Source: Porticoccaceae bacterium (GTDB lineage Bacteria; Pseudomonadota; Gammaproteobacteria; Pseudomonadales; Porticoccaceae). From it: DNA of 38,441 bases. Position 1 is the stretch's first letter. The number at the start of each line of letters is the position of its first letter. This document shows, one piece after another, positions 18,912-28,338 of the stretch. A program made the position numbers and the translations under genes. Location of the stretch: positions 1 through 38,441 of the forward strand of contig PABE01000113.1 in the NCBI GenBank assembly GCA_002702725.1. The letters are read 5' to 3'. The notes beneath the pieces are model-generated. The model ran no database searches and was not told the origin of the DNA. It saw only the letters and a program-made list of their open reading frames with translations.

Positions 18912-20423
18912 ATGACCAAGTCGCAACACACCCTTTCCCACCGCGCCCTGAACCGCATCGAAACTATCGGCAATGCGCTGCCCCACCCCACCATGCTGTT
19001 TGTTTACCTGTGTGGGATCGTTCTCGCTGTATCACTGCTTTGCGCACTGATGGGCCTTGAGGCCATTCACCCGGTTACCGGCGAGGTCATTCGCGCCACC
19101 AACCTGTTAAGCGCCGAAGGCCTGCGACTCATTCTGGAACGCACCGTCACCAACTTTACCCACTTTGCCCCTTTGGGCACGGTATTGGTCGCCATCATGG
19201 GGATTGGCGTCGCCGAACACAGCGGTCTGATCGCCGCCCTGTTGAGGGCCTCGATTCTCAAAGCGCCGACGGGGCTACTGACCTTTCTGGTGGTCTTCAG
19301 CGGGGTGATGTCCAGCATTGCGGCGGACAGTGGTTACGTGGTGCTGATCCCCCTTGCGGCGATTATTTTCCAGTCCGCCGGCCGCAATCCCATCGTCGGC
19401 ATCGCCGCTGCCTTTTCGGGCGTCTCCGCGGGGTTCAGCGCCAATCTGCTTATCGGCCCCCTTGACGCGATTCTCGCCGGGCTGTCGACGGAAGGAGCCG
19501 CCCTGCTCGATAACAGTTACCGGGTCAGCGCTGCCGGCAATTATTATTTTATCCTCGCCTCAACCTTTCTGGTCTCACTGATAGGTACCGCGGTTACGGA
19601 GCGGTTCATCGCACCGCGCTTCGCCGAGAACGAGGGTGTCATTGAACAGCCGGCGCCGCTCACCCTCTCGGAGCGTCGCGGTCTTAAAGGCGTTGCCATC
19701 GTTACGCTGGTCGTCGCCGCACTCCTGATCGCCGCGGTCGTCCCGGATCAGGGCATTCTGCGCAACCGTGAAACCGGCACTGTCCTCGACTCGCCGTTCA
19801 TCAACGGCATCGTCACTCTGATCGCACTCTATGCCGCCCTGAGTGGCTGGGTATTCGGATACCTCAGCGGCAAATTCACCGGCAGCTCCGATGCCATTAT
19901 CGGCATGGAGTCCAGCATGGCGACCATGGCGAGTTACCTGGTACTGATGTTTTTTGCCGCCCAGTTCGTCAACTACTTCGCCTGGAGTCAGCTGGGGATT
20001 ATTTCCGCCATCAATGGCGCTGCCCTGCTCAAGGCCCTGAACCCCAGCGCCACGGTCCTGCTGGTGAGTTTCGTGGTGTTTGCCGCCCTGATCAACTTGC
20101 TTGTTGGCAGCGCCTCGGCAAAGTGGGCGCTGCTGGCACCCGTCTTTGTACCTATGCTGATGCTCGCCGGCATCAGTCCGGAAGCCACCCAGGTGGCGTA
20201 CCGTATCGGCGACAGCACCACCAACATCATCACCCCTTTAATGCCCTACTTTGGCGTCGTCGTTGCCTTCGCGCAGAAATACGATCGCAATGTCGGCATA
20301 GGCACCATTATCGCGACGATGCTTCCCTATACGATTGCCCTACTGGTGGGCTGGTCTGTACTACTCGCGCTGTGGATCGCTTTTGATCTCCCCCTGGGGC
20401 CGGGGGCCAGCATTTTTCTCTAA
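18912..20423 (+). CDS. AbgT-family transporter
   Basis: Inner-membrane transporter of the AbgT family, whose members import p-aminobenzoyl-glutamate or export antimetabolites such as sulfonamides. The 503 residues contain about a dozen hydrophobic segments. Family stretches include VSAGFSANLLIGPLDAILAG, GSASAKWALLAPVFVPMLM and YRIGDSTTNIITPLMPYF. The substrate cannot be told from the sequence. There is no abgA, abgB or regulator gene nearby, so a stand-alone exporter or importer is possible. Confidence 0.93.
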   Translation: MTKSQHTLSHRALNRIETIGNALPHPTMLFVYLCGIVLAVSLLCALMGLEAIHPVTGEVIRATNLLSAEGLRLILERTVTNFTHFAPLGTVLVAIMGIGVAEHSGLIAALLRASILKAPTGLLTFLVVFSGVMSSIAADSGYVVLIPLAAIIFQSAGRNPIVGIAAAFSGVSAGFSANLLIGPLDAILAGLSTEGAALLDNSYRVSAAGNYYFILASTFLVSLIGTAVTERFIAPRFAENEGVIEQPAPLTLSERRGLKGVAIVTLVVAALLIAAVVPDQGILRNRETGTVLDSPFINGIVTLIALYAALSGWVFGYLSGKFTGSSDAIIGMESSMATMASYLVLMFFAAQFVNYFAWSQLGIISAINGAALLKALNPSATVLLVSFVVFAALINLLVGSASAKWALLAPVFVPMLMLAGISPEATQVAYRIGDSTTNIITPLMPYFGVVVAFAQKYDRNVGIGTIIATMLPYTIALLVGWSVLLALWIAFDLPLGPGASIFL

Positions 20424-20683
20424 TCTGCTAACGCGGGAGCGCCGCCACGGCTACAGCCAGCCACCGATCGGGTTGGCGCATGAAAAGGCATCTGAGAGGA
20501 AACTGAAACTTACCTGACCTGGAGTGAGTCTTCACAGACATTATCGACATCGGCGGCAAGCCATGGTCGATATGCAAGGGATTTGACTAGCGATGCCCTC
20601 CAACGATTGCAAAAACTCGCGCATCGAGAATCTGTTTAGAGGCCGGAAAGCGACGGAAATGGATATTAACCGCCGGTAAAATC
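20424..20683. other. Intergenic region without a supported gene
   Basis: Between the AbgT gene and the terminator of the small secreted protein gene. I see no convincing coding frame, RNA gene or terminator for the AbgT transcript. It may be degraded coding sequence, but no residual similarity is recognisable by eye. Confidence 0.5.
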
Positions 20684-20709
20684 AAAAACGGGCGGCCTTG
20701 GCCACCCGT
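20684..20709 (-). terminator. Intrinsic terminator of the small secreted protein gene
   Basis: On the minus strand ACGGGTGGCC-AA-GGCCGCCCGT forms a 10-bp stem with one G-U pair and is followed by TTTTTGATTTT. It lies 14 bp past the stop at 20724. Confidence 0.92.
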
Positions 20710-20723
20710 TCTATCCAGCTCAT

Positions 20724-20993
20724 TCAGCCCAGCTTACAGGCTTTCTTCGCTACCCTCATCATGTCACGGTTGCAGTAGGACTCGTCCGCAACGCACCATT
20801 TCTTTTTGTCTTCGAAATAGAAGATATCTTCGCCTTCCGAGTTGCCGTGGCAGCTCACAACTTTATGTTGATATTTGCGACCATCATCGGTGGCACCGTC
20901 GGGCATGGACTGGAAGCTTTTGGGGCCGCCGGCAAAAGCGGCGGAAGCGCTAAGACAAATGGCAGCGGATACGACAATTGCGAGTTTTTTCAT
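20724..20993 (-). CDS. Small secreted four-cysteine protein, unknown function
   Basis: An 89-residue protein that I do not recognise. It starts with a clear Sec signal peptide (MKKLAIVVSAAICLSASAAFA, cleavage after AFA). The mature part is about 68 residues, highly charged, with four cysteines (VSCHGN, KWCVAD, SYCNRD, KACKLG) that could form two disulfides, and aromatic-rich FYFEDKKKW. It is not a c-type cytochrome because no CxxCH is present. AAGGGA lies upstream of the ATG, and the gene is transcribed alone, with its own terminator. The periplasm is the likely location. Confidence 0.8.
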   Translation of the reverse strand: MKKLAIVVSAAICLSASAAFAGGPKSFQSMPDGATDDGRKYQHKVVSCHGNSEGEDIFYFEDKKKWCVADESYCNRDMMRVAKKACKLG

Positions 20994-21277
20994 GTTGAGT
21001 GATTCCCTTGATCAATGACAAAAGCGATGGCCTTGGGCCAACCCAATTATTCCCTGGGTATGGGTGAGGTAATTGTAGAGCGGATTGGCGTTGGGAAAAA
21101 TGAACATATTTGACTTGCTGTCCAACGAATCCTCCGCCAATGACATCACTCTCAAGCATGTCCAGGGGCAGTGCACTTCATTAAGGGCGCCAGTGACTAC
21201 CCCCTCGTCTGACCCTCCTCACAGAGGCTGCCGGGCATGGTGTATACTTGGCGCCTATATGTCTCCCTCTCAATCCC

Positions 21278-23473
21278 ATGCCTGATACCCCGAACGCGCT
21301 CTACGATTACCCGAAATTCTGGGCCGAGTGTTTTGACCCGGCGCCGTTTTTGCCCACCACTCGGGCGGAAATGGATGCCCTGGGCTGGGACAGCTGTGAC
21401 ATCATCATTGTCACCGGCGATGCCTACGTGGACCACCCGAGTTTCGGCATGGCGGTGATTGGCCGGGTATTGGAGGCCCAGGGATTCAGAGTCGGAATCA
21501 TTGCCCAGCCGGACTGGACCGACAAGACAGACTTCCAGACCCTGGGCAAACCGAACCTCTTTTTCGGGGTCGCCGCGGGCAATATGGACTCCATGATCAA
21601 TCGCTACACCGCGGATCACAAAATTCGCAAGGATGATGCCTACACACCGGGGAATATTGGCGGAAAGCGCCCCGACCGGGCAGTCACGGTATACGCCCAG
21701 CGATGCCGGGAAGCCTATAAAGGGATCCCGATCATCATCGGCAGTATCGAAGCCAGCCTTCGCCGTATTGCCCACTACGACTACTGGAGCAACACTGTCA
21801 AACGCTCCGTTCTGCTCGACTCCAAAGCCGACATGCTGCTCTATGGCAATGCCGAGCGCGCCATCGTCGAACTGGCGCACCGACTGTCCCGGGGCGAACC
21901 CATCGCAACCCTGCAGGATATTCGCGGCACGGCATTCGTACGCAAGACAATGCCCGATGGCTGGCTCGAAATCGACTCCACTGCGGTGGACAGCCCGGGC
22001 ACGGTCGAGACAATTCCAAGCCCTTACGAAGACACGTCGGACCTGCGCGACGCTCAGGGCACGCAGCCCCCATGCAGCACGGGCAATACCGAGTCCATCG
22101 AGGAGCGAGCCGTACAGGTGATAGACCTCAGCGACCGCCGGCTCAAGCGCGCTTTCAAGGATAAAAGTTTTATCCGGCTCCCCGCCTACGAGCAGGTCAA
22201 AAATGACCCTGTACTCTACGCTCATGCGTCGCGAATTCTGCACCTGGAGACCAACCCCGGCAATGCCCGCCCGCTGGTGCAGCGCCACGGGAACCGGGAT
22301 GTCTGGCTGAATCCGCCGCCGATACCCCTGTCCACAGAAGAGCTGGACTGGGTCTTCGAACAGCCCTACGCCCGGGCACCCCACCCGAGTTACGGCGACG
22401 CCAAAATCCCCGCCTGGGAAATGATCCGCTTCTCAGTCAACATCATGCGCGGCTGTTTTGGGGGTTGCACGTTCTGCTCCATCACCGAGCACGAGGGACG
22501 AATTATCCAGAGCCGCTCTGAGGACTCCATTATCCGAGAGGTTGAGGCGATCCGCGACAAAACCGAGGGGTTTACCGGTGTAATTTCGGATCTCGGGGGA
22601 CCCACTGCCAATATGTGGCGGCTCAACTGCAAGAGCAAGGAAATCGAGGAGAGCTGCAAACGCCTTTCGTGCATCTATCCCAGCATCTGCAAAAACCTCG
22701 ACACCGACCAGACCCCACTCATTCACCTGTATCGGCGGGCGAGAGACCTCTCCGGCGTCAAAAAGATCCTCATCGCCTCGGGTCTCCGCTACGACCTGGC
22801 TGTGGAAACCCCGGATTACGTTCGCGAGCTCGTCACCCACCACGTGGGCGGCTACCTGAAGATCGCGCCGGAACATACGGAGCAGGGGCCACTGTCGAAA
22901 ATGATGAAGCCGGGAATGGGCACCTACGACCGCTTCAAGGCGATGTTTGAGCAATATTCCAGGGAGGCGGGCAAGGAACAATACCTGATCCCATACTTCA
23001 TTGCCGCCCACCCTGGCACGTCTGTCGAGGACATGATGAACCTGGCGCTGTGGCTGAAGCAAAACGGCTTTCGCGCCGATCAGGTCCAGACGTTCTACCC
23101 TTCGCCCATGGCCATGGCGACCGCCATGTACCACAGCGGTCGCAATCCATTGCGTCGGGTATCAAGGAAGCGGGGCGAGGCGGTCGAATCGGCCAAAGGC
23201 CTCAACGCCCGCCGCCTGCACAAAGCCTTCCTCCGCTACCACGACCCGGACAACTGGCCGCTACTGCGCCAGGCTCTGAAGGATCTGGGCAGGGAGGATC
23301 TTATCGGCAACCGCAAGGACCAGCTGATTCCCCGCTTCCAGCCCCGCAACTGGGTTAACAAAAAGCCCAAACCGGGAAAATCGTTCCTGACCCAGCATAC
23401 CGGCCTACCGCCACGCCCCGGTTCAAAAAAGGTCTCTCAGCGCAGAGGAAAAGCCGGCAGCCGAACCCGGTAA
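21278..23473 (+). CDS. YgiQ-family radical SAM protein
   Basis: Large B12-domain-like/radical SAM protein of the YgiQ family (UPF0313), whose reaction is unknown. From the ATG at 21278 ([15 protein letters not shown]) it has 731 residues. The N-terminal part includes [20 protein letters not shown]. The radical SAM cluster motif CFGGCTFC places Cys393, Cys397 and Cys400. A conserved region, [20 protein letters not shown], follows. The C-terminal tail is basic and ends in [22 protein letters not shown] element at 21242-21247 could be a -10. The gene is divergent from the small secreted protein gene. Confidence 0.93.
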   Translation: MPDTPNALYDYPKFWAECFDPAPFLPTTRAEMDALGWDSCDIIIVTGDAYVDHPSFGMAVIGRVLEAQGFRVGIIAQPDWTDKTDFQTLGKPNLFFGVAAGNMDSMINRYTADHKIRKDDAYTPGNIGGKRPDRAVTVYAQRCREAYKGIPIIIGSIEASLRRIAHYDYWSNTVKRSVLLDSKADMLLYGNAERAIVELAHRLSRGEPIATLQDIRGTAFVRKTMPDGWLEIDSTAVDSPGTVETIPSPYEDTSDLRDAQGTQPPCSTGNTESIEERAVQVIDLSDRRLKRAFKDKSFIRLPAYEQVKNDPVLYAHASRILHLETNPGNARPLVQRHGNRDVWLNPPPIPLSTEELDWVFEQPYARAPHPSYGDAKIPAWEMIRFSVNIMRGCFGGCTFCSITEHEGRIIQSRSEDSIIREVEAIRDKTEGFTGVISDLGGPTANMWRLNCKSKEIEESCKRLSCIYPSICKNLDTDQTPLIHLYRRARDLSGVKKILIASGLRYDLAVETPDYVRELVTHHVGGYLKIAPEHTEQGPLSKMMKPGMGTYDRFKAMFEQYSREAGKEQYLIPYFIAAHPGTSVEDMMNLALWLKQNGFRADQVQTFYPSPMAMATAMYHSGRNPLRRVSRKRGEAVESAKGLNARRLHKAFLRYHDPDNWPLLRQALKDLGREDLIGNRKDQLIPRFQPRNWVNKKPKPGKSFLTQHTGLPPRPGSKKVSQRRGKAGSRTR

Positions 23474-23730
23474 CCAGTAAAGCGGTGACGGGATAAAGGG
23501 AGATTGGTATGGCGGATCCCGGCGCAGCCCTCGCCGGCGACATTAGGGCCTGTTCTGATGCCCGACTTCCATTCCAATGGCAGAGCGCTTGCGCGCAATA
23601 GAAGCAGATCCAGTGACCAGATTTTTCAGAGCGCGGAAAGACGTCGGCCCACCCGCCTTGTCATAAAGCGCGTTGGTGACCGGCAATCAACGCCCGCACA
23701 GCTTGGGCCAAATCGATGGCTGAAACATAA
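23474..23730. other. Intergenic region, no gene recognised
   Basis: About 260 bp between ygiQ and the shared terminator. It contains a short hairpin, CCGGCG-CAGCCCT-CGCCGG (23519-23537), without a T run. No coding frame with family similarity and no RNA gene is visible. Confidence 0.5.
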
Positions 23731-23758
23731 AAAAAAGCGCGGTAAATACCGCGCTTTT
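23731..23758 (-). terminator. Intrinsic terminator of the NTF2-like gene
   Basis: AAAAGCGCGGT-AAAT-ACCGCGCTTTT is an 11-bp stem flanked by A and T runs, so it can act in both directions. It is stronger on the minus strand, where the T run has eight or more residues. It lies 21 bp after the stop at 23780. Confidence 0.93.
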
Positions 23759-23779
23759 CTGGCACCACAGTGCAGTTGC

Positions 23780-24325
23780 TTACTTCTCGTAAGGGTCAAC
23801 CGGCTGCGGAGCATCGATGATGCCGATGTCCATGAACATGGTCAGCACATCGGAGATAGAGTAGATATGAACCACTTTATCGCCTTTGAACTTCAACCAG
23901 GAGAACCATGTAACATTGATTTCCTGCCCTTTGGCGGGAACGCCCATGTAGGCTTTTTCCTGCTTGCCGTAGTGGTGGCACAGTACGCAGATTTCATCGT
24001 CGCCACGGCCCCAGGCCTTCAGGGTCCGGTATACACAGGGCGGAAAGGTGTTGTACAGACCTTCCGGGGAGGTGGACCACTCTTCAAAGGTGCCCAGGTC
24101 GGGACGGTTCGGATTGTCGTAGGTGAAATTCTCGACATCGCAGTATTCGCGCAGGGCCTTGAAGTTACCCTTGTTCAGTTCGTCGTGAATGTTCATCCAC
24201 TGGTTAACCATAAACGTCTGGCGCTCGGTCAGACCTTCACAGATTTCCGCGCGTTTTTCGGGAGACAGGTTGAAATCTTCCAGGGTGTATTCTTCTTGTC
24301 CAGCAGGCAGGTTACCGCTTCGCAT
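23780..24325 (-). CDS. SnoaL/NTF2-like protein
   Basis: Single-domain protein of 181 residues from the ATG at 24325, fixed by GAGGA seven bases upstream; a GTG at 24346 is also in frame. It looks like a SnoaL-type polyketide-cyclase/NTF2-like fold: an N-terminal helix (LTERQTFMVNQWMNIHDELNKG), the pattern FTYDNPNRPDLGTFEEW and a terminal strand (VTWFSWLKFKGDKVVHIYSISD). This fold covers isomerases, hydratases and cyclases as well as non-enzymes, so the reaction is unknown. It has its own terminator. It marks the left edge of the catabolic region and may act on one of its intermediates. Confidence 0.75.
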   Translation of the reverse strand: MRSGNLPAGQEEYTLEDFNLSPEKRAEICEGLTERQTFMVNQWMNIHDELNKGNFKALREYCDVENFTYDNPNRPDLGTFEEWSTSPEGLYNTFPPCVYRTLKAWGRGDDEICVLCHHYGKQEKAYMGVPAKGQEINVTWFSWLKFKGDKVVHIYSISDVLTMFMDIGIIDAPQPVDPYEK

Positions 24326-24582
24326 ATTGAGTTCCTCATTATTCACTAGAAATCATGCCCGACAGGGCATGTGTTTTATCGTCGTTTGACCCACTGCTTT
24401 TCAGGGTCCCGATACAACCCCCTCCAGCAGGAGCGTACATCTAAAGTCCTCGGCAGCTTTTCTTCTCTATCTGCCGTGCTCAGAATGACCTTTATTTATG
24501 CAACTCTTGGCTCGCGGATCTATACAGTGCATGACCGGATACAATCCACATCTACCAGGGGAGAGTCGGTATAGTAGCCTTC

Positions 24583-25569
24583 TCAGCCACTAATTTCCAG
24601 TGCTTCGGCCAGAAGCCGGTATGATTGCAGGCGATCTTCGAAGTCATAGGTGATGGTTACGGTCATCAGCTCGTCGGCCTCGAACTGCTCGGCGAGATCC
24701 TCCAGTCTCGCCCTGACCTGCTCCGGCGTGCCCACCGCGTCCAGGCGCCCGCGGTGCTGAATATAGTGCAATTCATCATCGCTGAACGGGTACTGCTCGC
24801 ACTCCTCAATCGACCCAATGCCACTGAATCCCTGCCGGGTTACCACCCGCAACATGGACAGTTGCCGCGCCCTGGCCAGCTGCCGGGCTTTCTGTTCGGT
24901 ATCGGCACAGTAGACATTCACCGTCAGCCCCGCATAGGGCTTGTCCAACCAGGCGGAGGGCTGAAAGGATTCCTTATAAACGCGCAAAATATCCTGATCC
25001 ATGTCAGGGTTGATAAACAACGCGAAATTGTAGGGCAGCCCCAGTTTTGCCGCGAGCCTGGCGCTGTCAACGCTGGTCCCCAGCATCCAGATATCCGGAT
25101 TGGTTTCAGGTCGCGGTGTGATTTTGGGTCGGTACCGATGATCCGCGAGTTTCGCCATCAACTCTTCTGTCTGCTGCGGGAACAGGTGAAAACGGGGGGT
25201 CCCGCCGTGGGCGAGCTCCCGGGCCGTGGCCATTTCCGACCCGGGCGCCCTTCCGACACCCAGATCGACCCGCCCGGGAAACAGGGTTCCCAGCAAAGAG
25301 GCCACCTCAGCCACCTTGAACGTGCTGTAGTGGGGCAACATGATGCCGCCCGTACCGATGCGGATGCGGGATGTCTGAGCACCTATGGCGGCAACCAGCA
25401 CTTCAGGGGCACTTCCTGCGTAGGCAGCGGTGCTGTGGTGCTCAGAGACCCAAAAACGGTGGTATCCGAGCTCGTCGGCAAGCCTTGCCAGTGCCAGCGT
25501 TTCCTTCAACGCCTGTTCAGCCGTCCCTCCCCGCTTTACCGGAGATTGGTCGAGTACGGAAATTTTCAT
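24583..25569 (-). CDS. Luciferase-like (LLM class) flavin-dependent oxidoreductase
   Basis: Bacterial-luciferase-fold oxidoreductase using reduced FMN or F420; FMNH2 is expected in this lineage. The 328 residues open MKISVLDQSPVKRGGTAEQAL and contain FWVSEHHSTAAYAGSAP, IRIGTGGIMLPHY and PGRVDLGVGRAPGS, typical of the YhbW/MsnO8-type subgroup. The substrate is unknown. The ATG is at 25569. It lies divergent to the MaoC pair. No flavin reductase gene is found in the window, so FMNH2 would come from elsewhere in the genome. Confidence 0.9.
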   Translation of the reverse strand: MKISVLDQSPVKRGGTAEQALKETLALARLADELGYHRFWVSEHHSTAAYAGSAPEVLVAAIGAQTSRIRIGTGGIMLPHYSTFKVAEVASLLGTLFPGRVDLGVGRAPGSEMATARELAHGGTPRFHLFPQQTEELMAKLADHRYRPKITPRPETNPDIWMLGTSVDSARLAAKLGLPYNFALFINPDMDQDILRVYKESFQPSAWLDKPYAGLTVNVYCADTEQKARQLARARQLSMLRVVTRQGFSGIGSIEECEQYPFSDDELHYIQHRGRLDAVGTPEQVRARLEDLAEQFEADELMTVTITYDFEDRLQSYRLLAEALEISG

Positions 25570-25897
25570 AACGACGCTAAGGTCCCTATCCTATTGTGAA
25601 ATGCGCGCTAAGGATAACGCCAATGCACCGCGATGCAAGCCCGCGGCAGGTTTCGCGCGCGAATGCCTGGATTAACGACAGTGGCGGAGGCATAAAATCC
25701 ACGGCGGATTGCAAAGGCCATTTGCCTGTGACACCATCCCCGACCTTGGCAACCTAAAGATAGGTGAAAAGCGAGCCTCCGATTTGCACAGTTGGAGGCT
25801 GTTTTTTGTACAGGGTCCGGGGCTGGGGCCATCCACTCCACCATCAGCCCGGATCTCACTCTTGCTTAAAACCACATCCACCCAGGGGACACAGCCT
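25570..25897. other. Divergent intergenic region with an orphan terminator-like hairpin
   Basis: This 328-bp region separates the LLM oxidoreductase and MaoC genes. The frame of the downstream gene stays open upstream to 25709, but the extension lacks family similarity. The notable element is the hairpin plus T run at 25774-25807, listed separately. No operator palindrome was recognised. Confidence 0.5.
25774..25807 (+). terminator. Orphan terminator-like hairpin upstream of the MaoC pair
   Basis: AGCCTCC (25774-25780), a 13-base loop and GGAGGCT (25794-25800) form a perfect 7-bp stem followed by GTTTTTT. On the plus strand no gene ends before it, and it lies 90 bp before the MaoC start. It could be a leader attenuator, the end of a small RNA, or chance. 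Confidence 0.55.
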
Positions 25898-26341
25898 ATG
25901 GACTTCCCTCCAGCGCCGGACGTAGCCGGTACCTCACTGTCGGGCAGCGAGCCCTACATCATTAGCGCCGAGGAAAACCGGGCGCTGTGTGAAACCGTCA
26001 ATGCCGAAGTTGCCAGTGATGGTTCCGCACATCCCATCTACTATTATATTGCCACCCAGGTGGGCATGGGCCAGACGGTTGCCGGAGTTTGCGAAATCTG
26101 CGACTTCGACGTCGAAGTCGGGCCCATGATGGCCGGCAGCAAGGTCATTTTCTCCCGCCCGCTGATGACCGATCAGCCCTATCTGGTTGAAGGCGAAATC
26201 ACCAGTATCGTGCGCAAAAAGAGCCGCAAACTCGGTGTTATGGACCTGATGGTCTACGAACTACGCCTGACACTGCCGGACAAGACACCGGTTCTGACCA
26301 CCGTCAATTCCTGGGTACTGCCGCGGAGGGAGCTGGCATGA
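25898..26341 (+). CDS. FAS1-like/MaoC-type hot-dog dehydratase subunit
   Basis: A 147-residue protein from the ATG at 25898 (MDFPPAPDVAG), with AGGGG upstream. It resembles the N-terminal FAS1-like dehydratase domain that pairs with MaoC domains in (3R)-hydroxyacyl thioester dehydratases. Features are the tyrosine-rich YYYIATQVGMGQ, then FDVEVGPMMAGSKVIFSRPL, a strand with VEGEITSIVRKKSRKLGVMDLM and a final strand LTTVNSWVLPRREL. It lacks an obvious D-x4-H motif of its own, so it is probably the non-catalytic half of a heterodimer. The stop overlaps the next start by four bases (ATGA). It probably acts on an enoyl- or hydroxyacyl-CoA intermediate. Confidence 0.8.
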   Translation: MDFPPAPDVAGTSLSGSEPYIISAEENRALCETVNAEVASDGSAHPIYYYIATQVGMGQTVAGVCEICDFDVEVGPMMAGSKVIFSRPLMTDQPYLVEGEITSIVRKKSRKLGVMDLMVYELRLTLPDKTPVLTTVNSWVLPRRELA

Positions 26342-26751
26342 GCACACCGAAAACCGGCGATCAGCTGAAACCGTTCACCCTCAAGGGTGTCAGCCGCGAA
26401 TCCATGAAGGCCTGGGCGGTCTTCCTGCACGATCCGAACCCGATCCACCTCGACGCCGAGGTGGTCAAGGCAAAGGGGCTGGGGGAAAAGGAAATCAATC
26501 AGGGTCCGACAAATGTGGCCTATATCATCAACATGCTTCAGGAAAACTTCCCGACCGCGGTGATCGACACCGTCGACTCCCGATTTCTCGACAATGTCTA
26601 CGCCGATGATGACATCGAGACCTACGGCACCGTAACCGATGTGGTGGAAAACAACGGCGCTGTTCGGGTAACATGCGAGATTGGCCTCCGGGTAGAAGGC
26701 CGGGGGGACGTCATCAGCGGCGTCGCGATTCTCGACGTACCCGCTAAATAA
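26338..26751 (+). CDS. MaoC-like dehydratase/hydratase (hot-dog fold)
   Basis: A 137-residue protein with the hydratase-2 motif in HDPNPIHLDAEVVKAKGLG, which supplies the catalytic Asp and His. The following NQGPTNVAYIINML and RFLDNVYADDDIETYGTVTDV fit a MaoC hot-dog domain. It overlaps the preceding FAS1-like gene by four bases (ATGA), so the two likely form a heterodimeric enoyl-CoA hydratase or 3-hydroxyacyl-CoA dehydratase. This implies that part of the pathway runs through CoA thioesters. Confidence 0.88.
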   Translation: MSTPKTGDQLKPFTLKGVSRESMKAWAVFLHDPNPIHLDAEVVKAKGLGEKEINQGPTNVAYIINMLQENFPTAVIDTVDSRFLDNVYADDDIETYGTVTDVVENNGAVRVTCEIGLRVEGRGDVISGVAILDVPAK

Positions 26752-26820
26752 TCCATCACCCAAGGCCTGCCCGAAACCGGGCCGGCCCTGACGAATTAAC
26801 CGATATCAGGAGAGAGTGTT

Positions 26821-27306
26821 ATGCCAAGCGGTCCGTTTGCACACGTTTGCATGGTAGTAAAAAACCTGGAACAAGCCATTGAGGACTGGACCAAAATCCT
26901 CGAGGTTCTGGATCCGGGCCAGCTGGAAGACCCTATCGTCAAATACGACGAGTTCTCCAGCGGTGACGACGCAGGTATGCGTTGGGCGACCTTCGTTTCC
27001 CACCACGGCACTGAAATCCAGTTTATCGAGCCATCCCCCGGCACACCCATGGGCGACCGTCTGGAGCAGGTCGGCGAGCACGTCCATCACCTGTGCTTCA
27101 CGACCCCGGATGTCCCCGGCGCACTGGCCAAACTGTCTGAAAAAGGGATCAAACTTGCCGGTGGCGGCAAGACGTACAACGACCCCGACATGACCTGGCA
27201 GAAATGGGGCTGGGTATCCCACAAGAGCACCCACGGCTGCCTGATCGAAGTCGCTTCTCCCTACGAGAGCCACAAGGACGGCAAATGGCATCCAGTGGAA
27301 GCCTGA
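26821..27306 (+). CDS. VOC-family protein, epimerase/dioxygenase-like
   Basis: A 161-residue vicinal-oxygen-chelate protein with two beta-alpha-beta-beta-beta repeats. Likely metal ligands are the His of FAHVCMVVKNL, the Glu of TEIQFIEPS, the His of HVHHLCFTTPD and the Glu of CLIEVASPYE. The layout resembles methylmalonyl-CoA epimerase, but the family also holds extradiol dioxygenases, glyoxalases and isomerases, so the reaction is open. AGGAGAGAG precedes the ATG. The gene is 69 bp after the MaoC gene and is followed by a strong terminator that ends this unit. Confidence 0.85.
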   Translation: MPSGPFAHVCMVVKNLEQAIEDWTKILEVLDPGQLEDPIVKYDEFSSGDDAGMRWATFVSHHGTEIQFIEPSPGTPMGDRLEQVGEHVHHLCFTTPDVPGALAKLSEKGIKLAGGGKTYNDPDMTWQKWGWVSHKSTHGCLIEVASPYESHKDGKWHPVEA

Positions 27307-27337
27307 TATAGACTTCAGGCGGTTACTGTTTGACCTG

Positions 27338-27364
27338 AAAAGCCCCGGAAAACCGGGGCTTTTT
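27338..27364 (+). terminator. Intrinsic terminator after the first VOC gene
   Basis: AAAAGCCCCGG-AAAA-CCGGGGCTTTTT forms an 11-bp stem with a T run, 31 bp past the VOC stop. It separates the MaoC-VOC unit from the dienelactone hydrolase unit. Confidence 0.95.
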
Positions 27365-27462
27365 CGCATCCGGACGTCGATCACCTGAACCATGAAATAT
27401 CGGGGAATATTCCTGTAAAGTAGCAGAGGCTTTTGCAACCCATAACAATAAAGGTGCTGCCC

Positions 27463-28185
27463 ATGACCGTAACCGATATTCTCCACTACCGCGATAACGA
27501 AACCGCTTTACAGGGCTATCTGGCCTACGACGACGCCATTGCCGGCACCCGCCCGGGCGTAATACTGGCACCGGAGGCGCCGGGCCCAACGGACCACGTC
27601 AAACGCAGGGCGAGACTGTTCGCAGAGTCCGGATTTATTGCCCTTGTCCTGGATATCTATGGCAACGGCCGTACTTTTGACGATATGGCCGAAATGATGG
27701 AGCAGATCAAGCAGACCCGATCAGACATCAATGCCTGGCGACAACGTATTCGATCTGCCGTCGACGCCCTCCGCCAACACCCCCTGGCAGACCAGTCCAG
27801 GCTATTCGCCGTCGGGTACTGTTTTGGCGGAACCGGTGTGTTGGAAATCGCCCGCAGCGGAGAAGAATTGGCAGGGATTGTCTGCTTCCATGGCGAACTG
27901 ACCCCGAGCCCCCATGTTGGCAGGGGTATTATCAGCCCGATTCTGGTTCTGACAGGCGCACAGGATCCGTTTATTCCCCGGGAGCAACGAAGTGCATTCG
28001 AAGACGAGATGAATCGGGCCGGCTGCCGATGGGATATTATGGTATACGGGGGAGCAAAACACGGCTTCACCAATCCAGAGGCGGATGACAGCGGTATCGA
28101 GGGCATGGCTTTTGATGCCGATACAGATGCCCTGTCCTGGAACACGATGATGACCTGGATGGACATTAGGCTTGGTAAGGCCTGA
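27463..28185 (+). CDS. Dienelactone hydrolase family protein
   Basis: Alpha/beta hydrolase related to dienelactone hydrolase. From the ATG at 27463 (AAGG upstream) it has 240 residues. The triad is complete: Cys120 in GYCFGGTG, Asp168 in GAQDPF and His200 in AKHGFTNP. A glutamate, Glu38 (APEAPGP), sits at the position that activates the cysteine in true DLH enzymes. It would hydrolyse a lactone or ester intermediate of ring breakdown; the specificity is unknown. An in-frame TTG at 27433 is less likely as a start. It heads a plus-strand unit with the second VOC gene and the NTF2-like gene. Confidence 0.92.
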   Translation: MTVTDILHYRDNETALQGYLAYDDAIAGTRPGVILAPEAPGPTDHVKRRARLFAESGFIALVLDIYGNGRTFDDMAEMMEQIKQTRSDINAWRQRIRSAVDALRQHPLADQSRLFAVGYCFGGTGVLEIARSGEELAGIVCFHGELTPSPHVGRGIISPILVLTGAQDPFIPREQRSAFEDEMNRAGCRWDIMVYGGAKHGFTNPEADDSGIEGMAFDADTDALSWNTMMTWMDIRLGKA

Positions 28186-28338
28186 GCACCCCACTGCCTC
28201 CGGCCCAAATCGCCACCTTTGTCACCTTTCCGTCAACCTTGTCCCTACAGGACAACAAGACGCGGGTACGATGGACATTTTTTGTGGCAGGATGGCTTCT
28301 TCCTAATCTGATTTCCGAAACCCGGACAGGAGCGAGCC

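Noticed and set aside
21197-22384. Open frame of 395 codons on the minus strand
   Set aside because: It is antisense to the YgiQ-family gene, with no ribosome binding site or domain.
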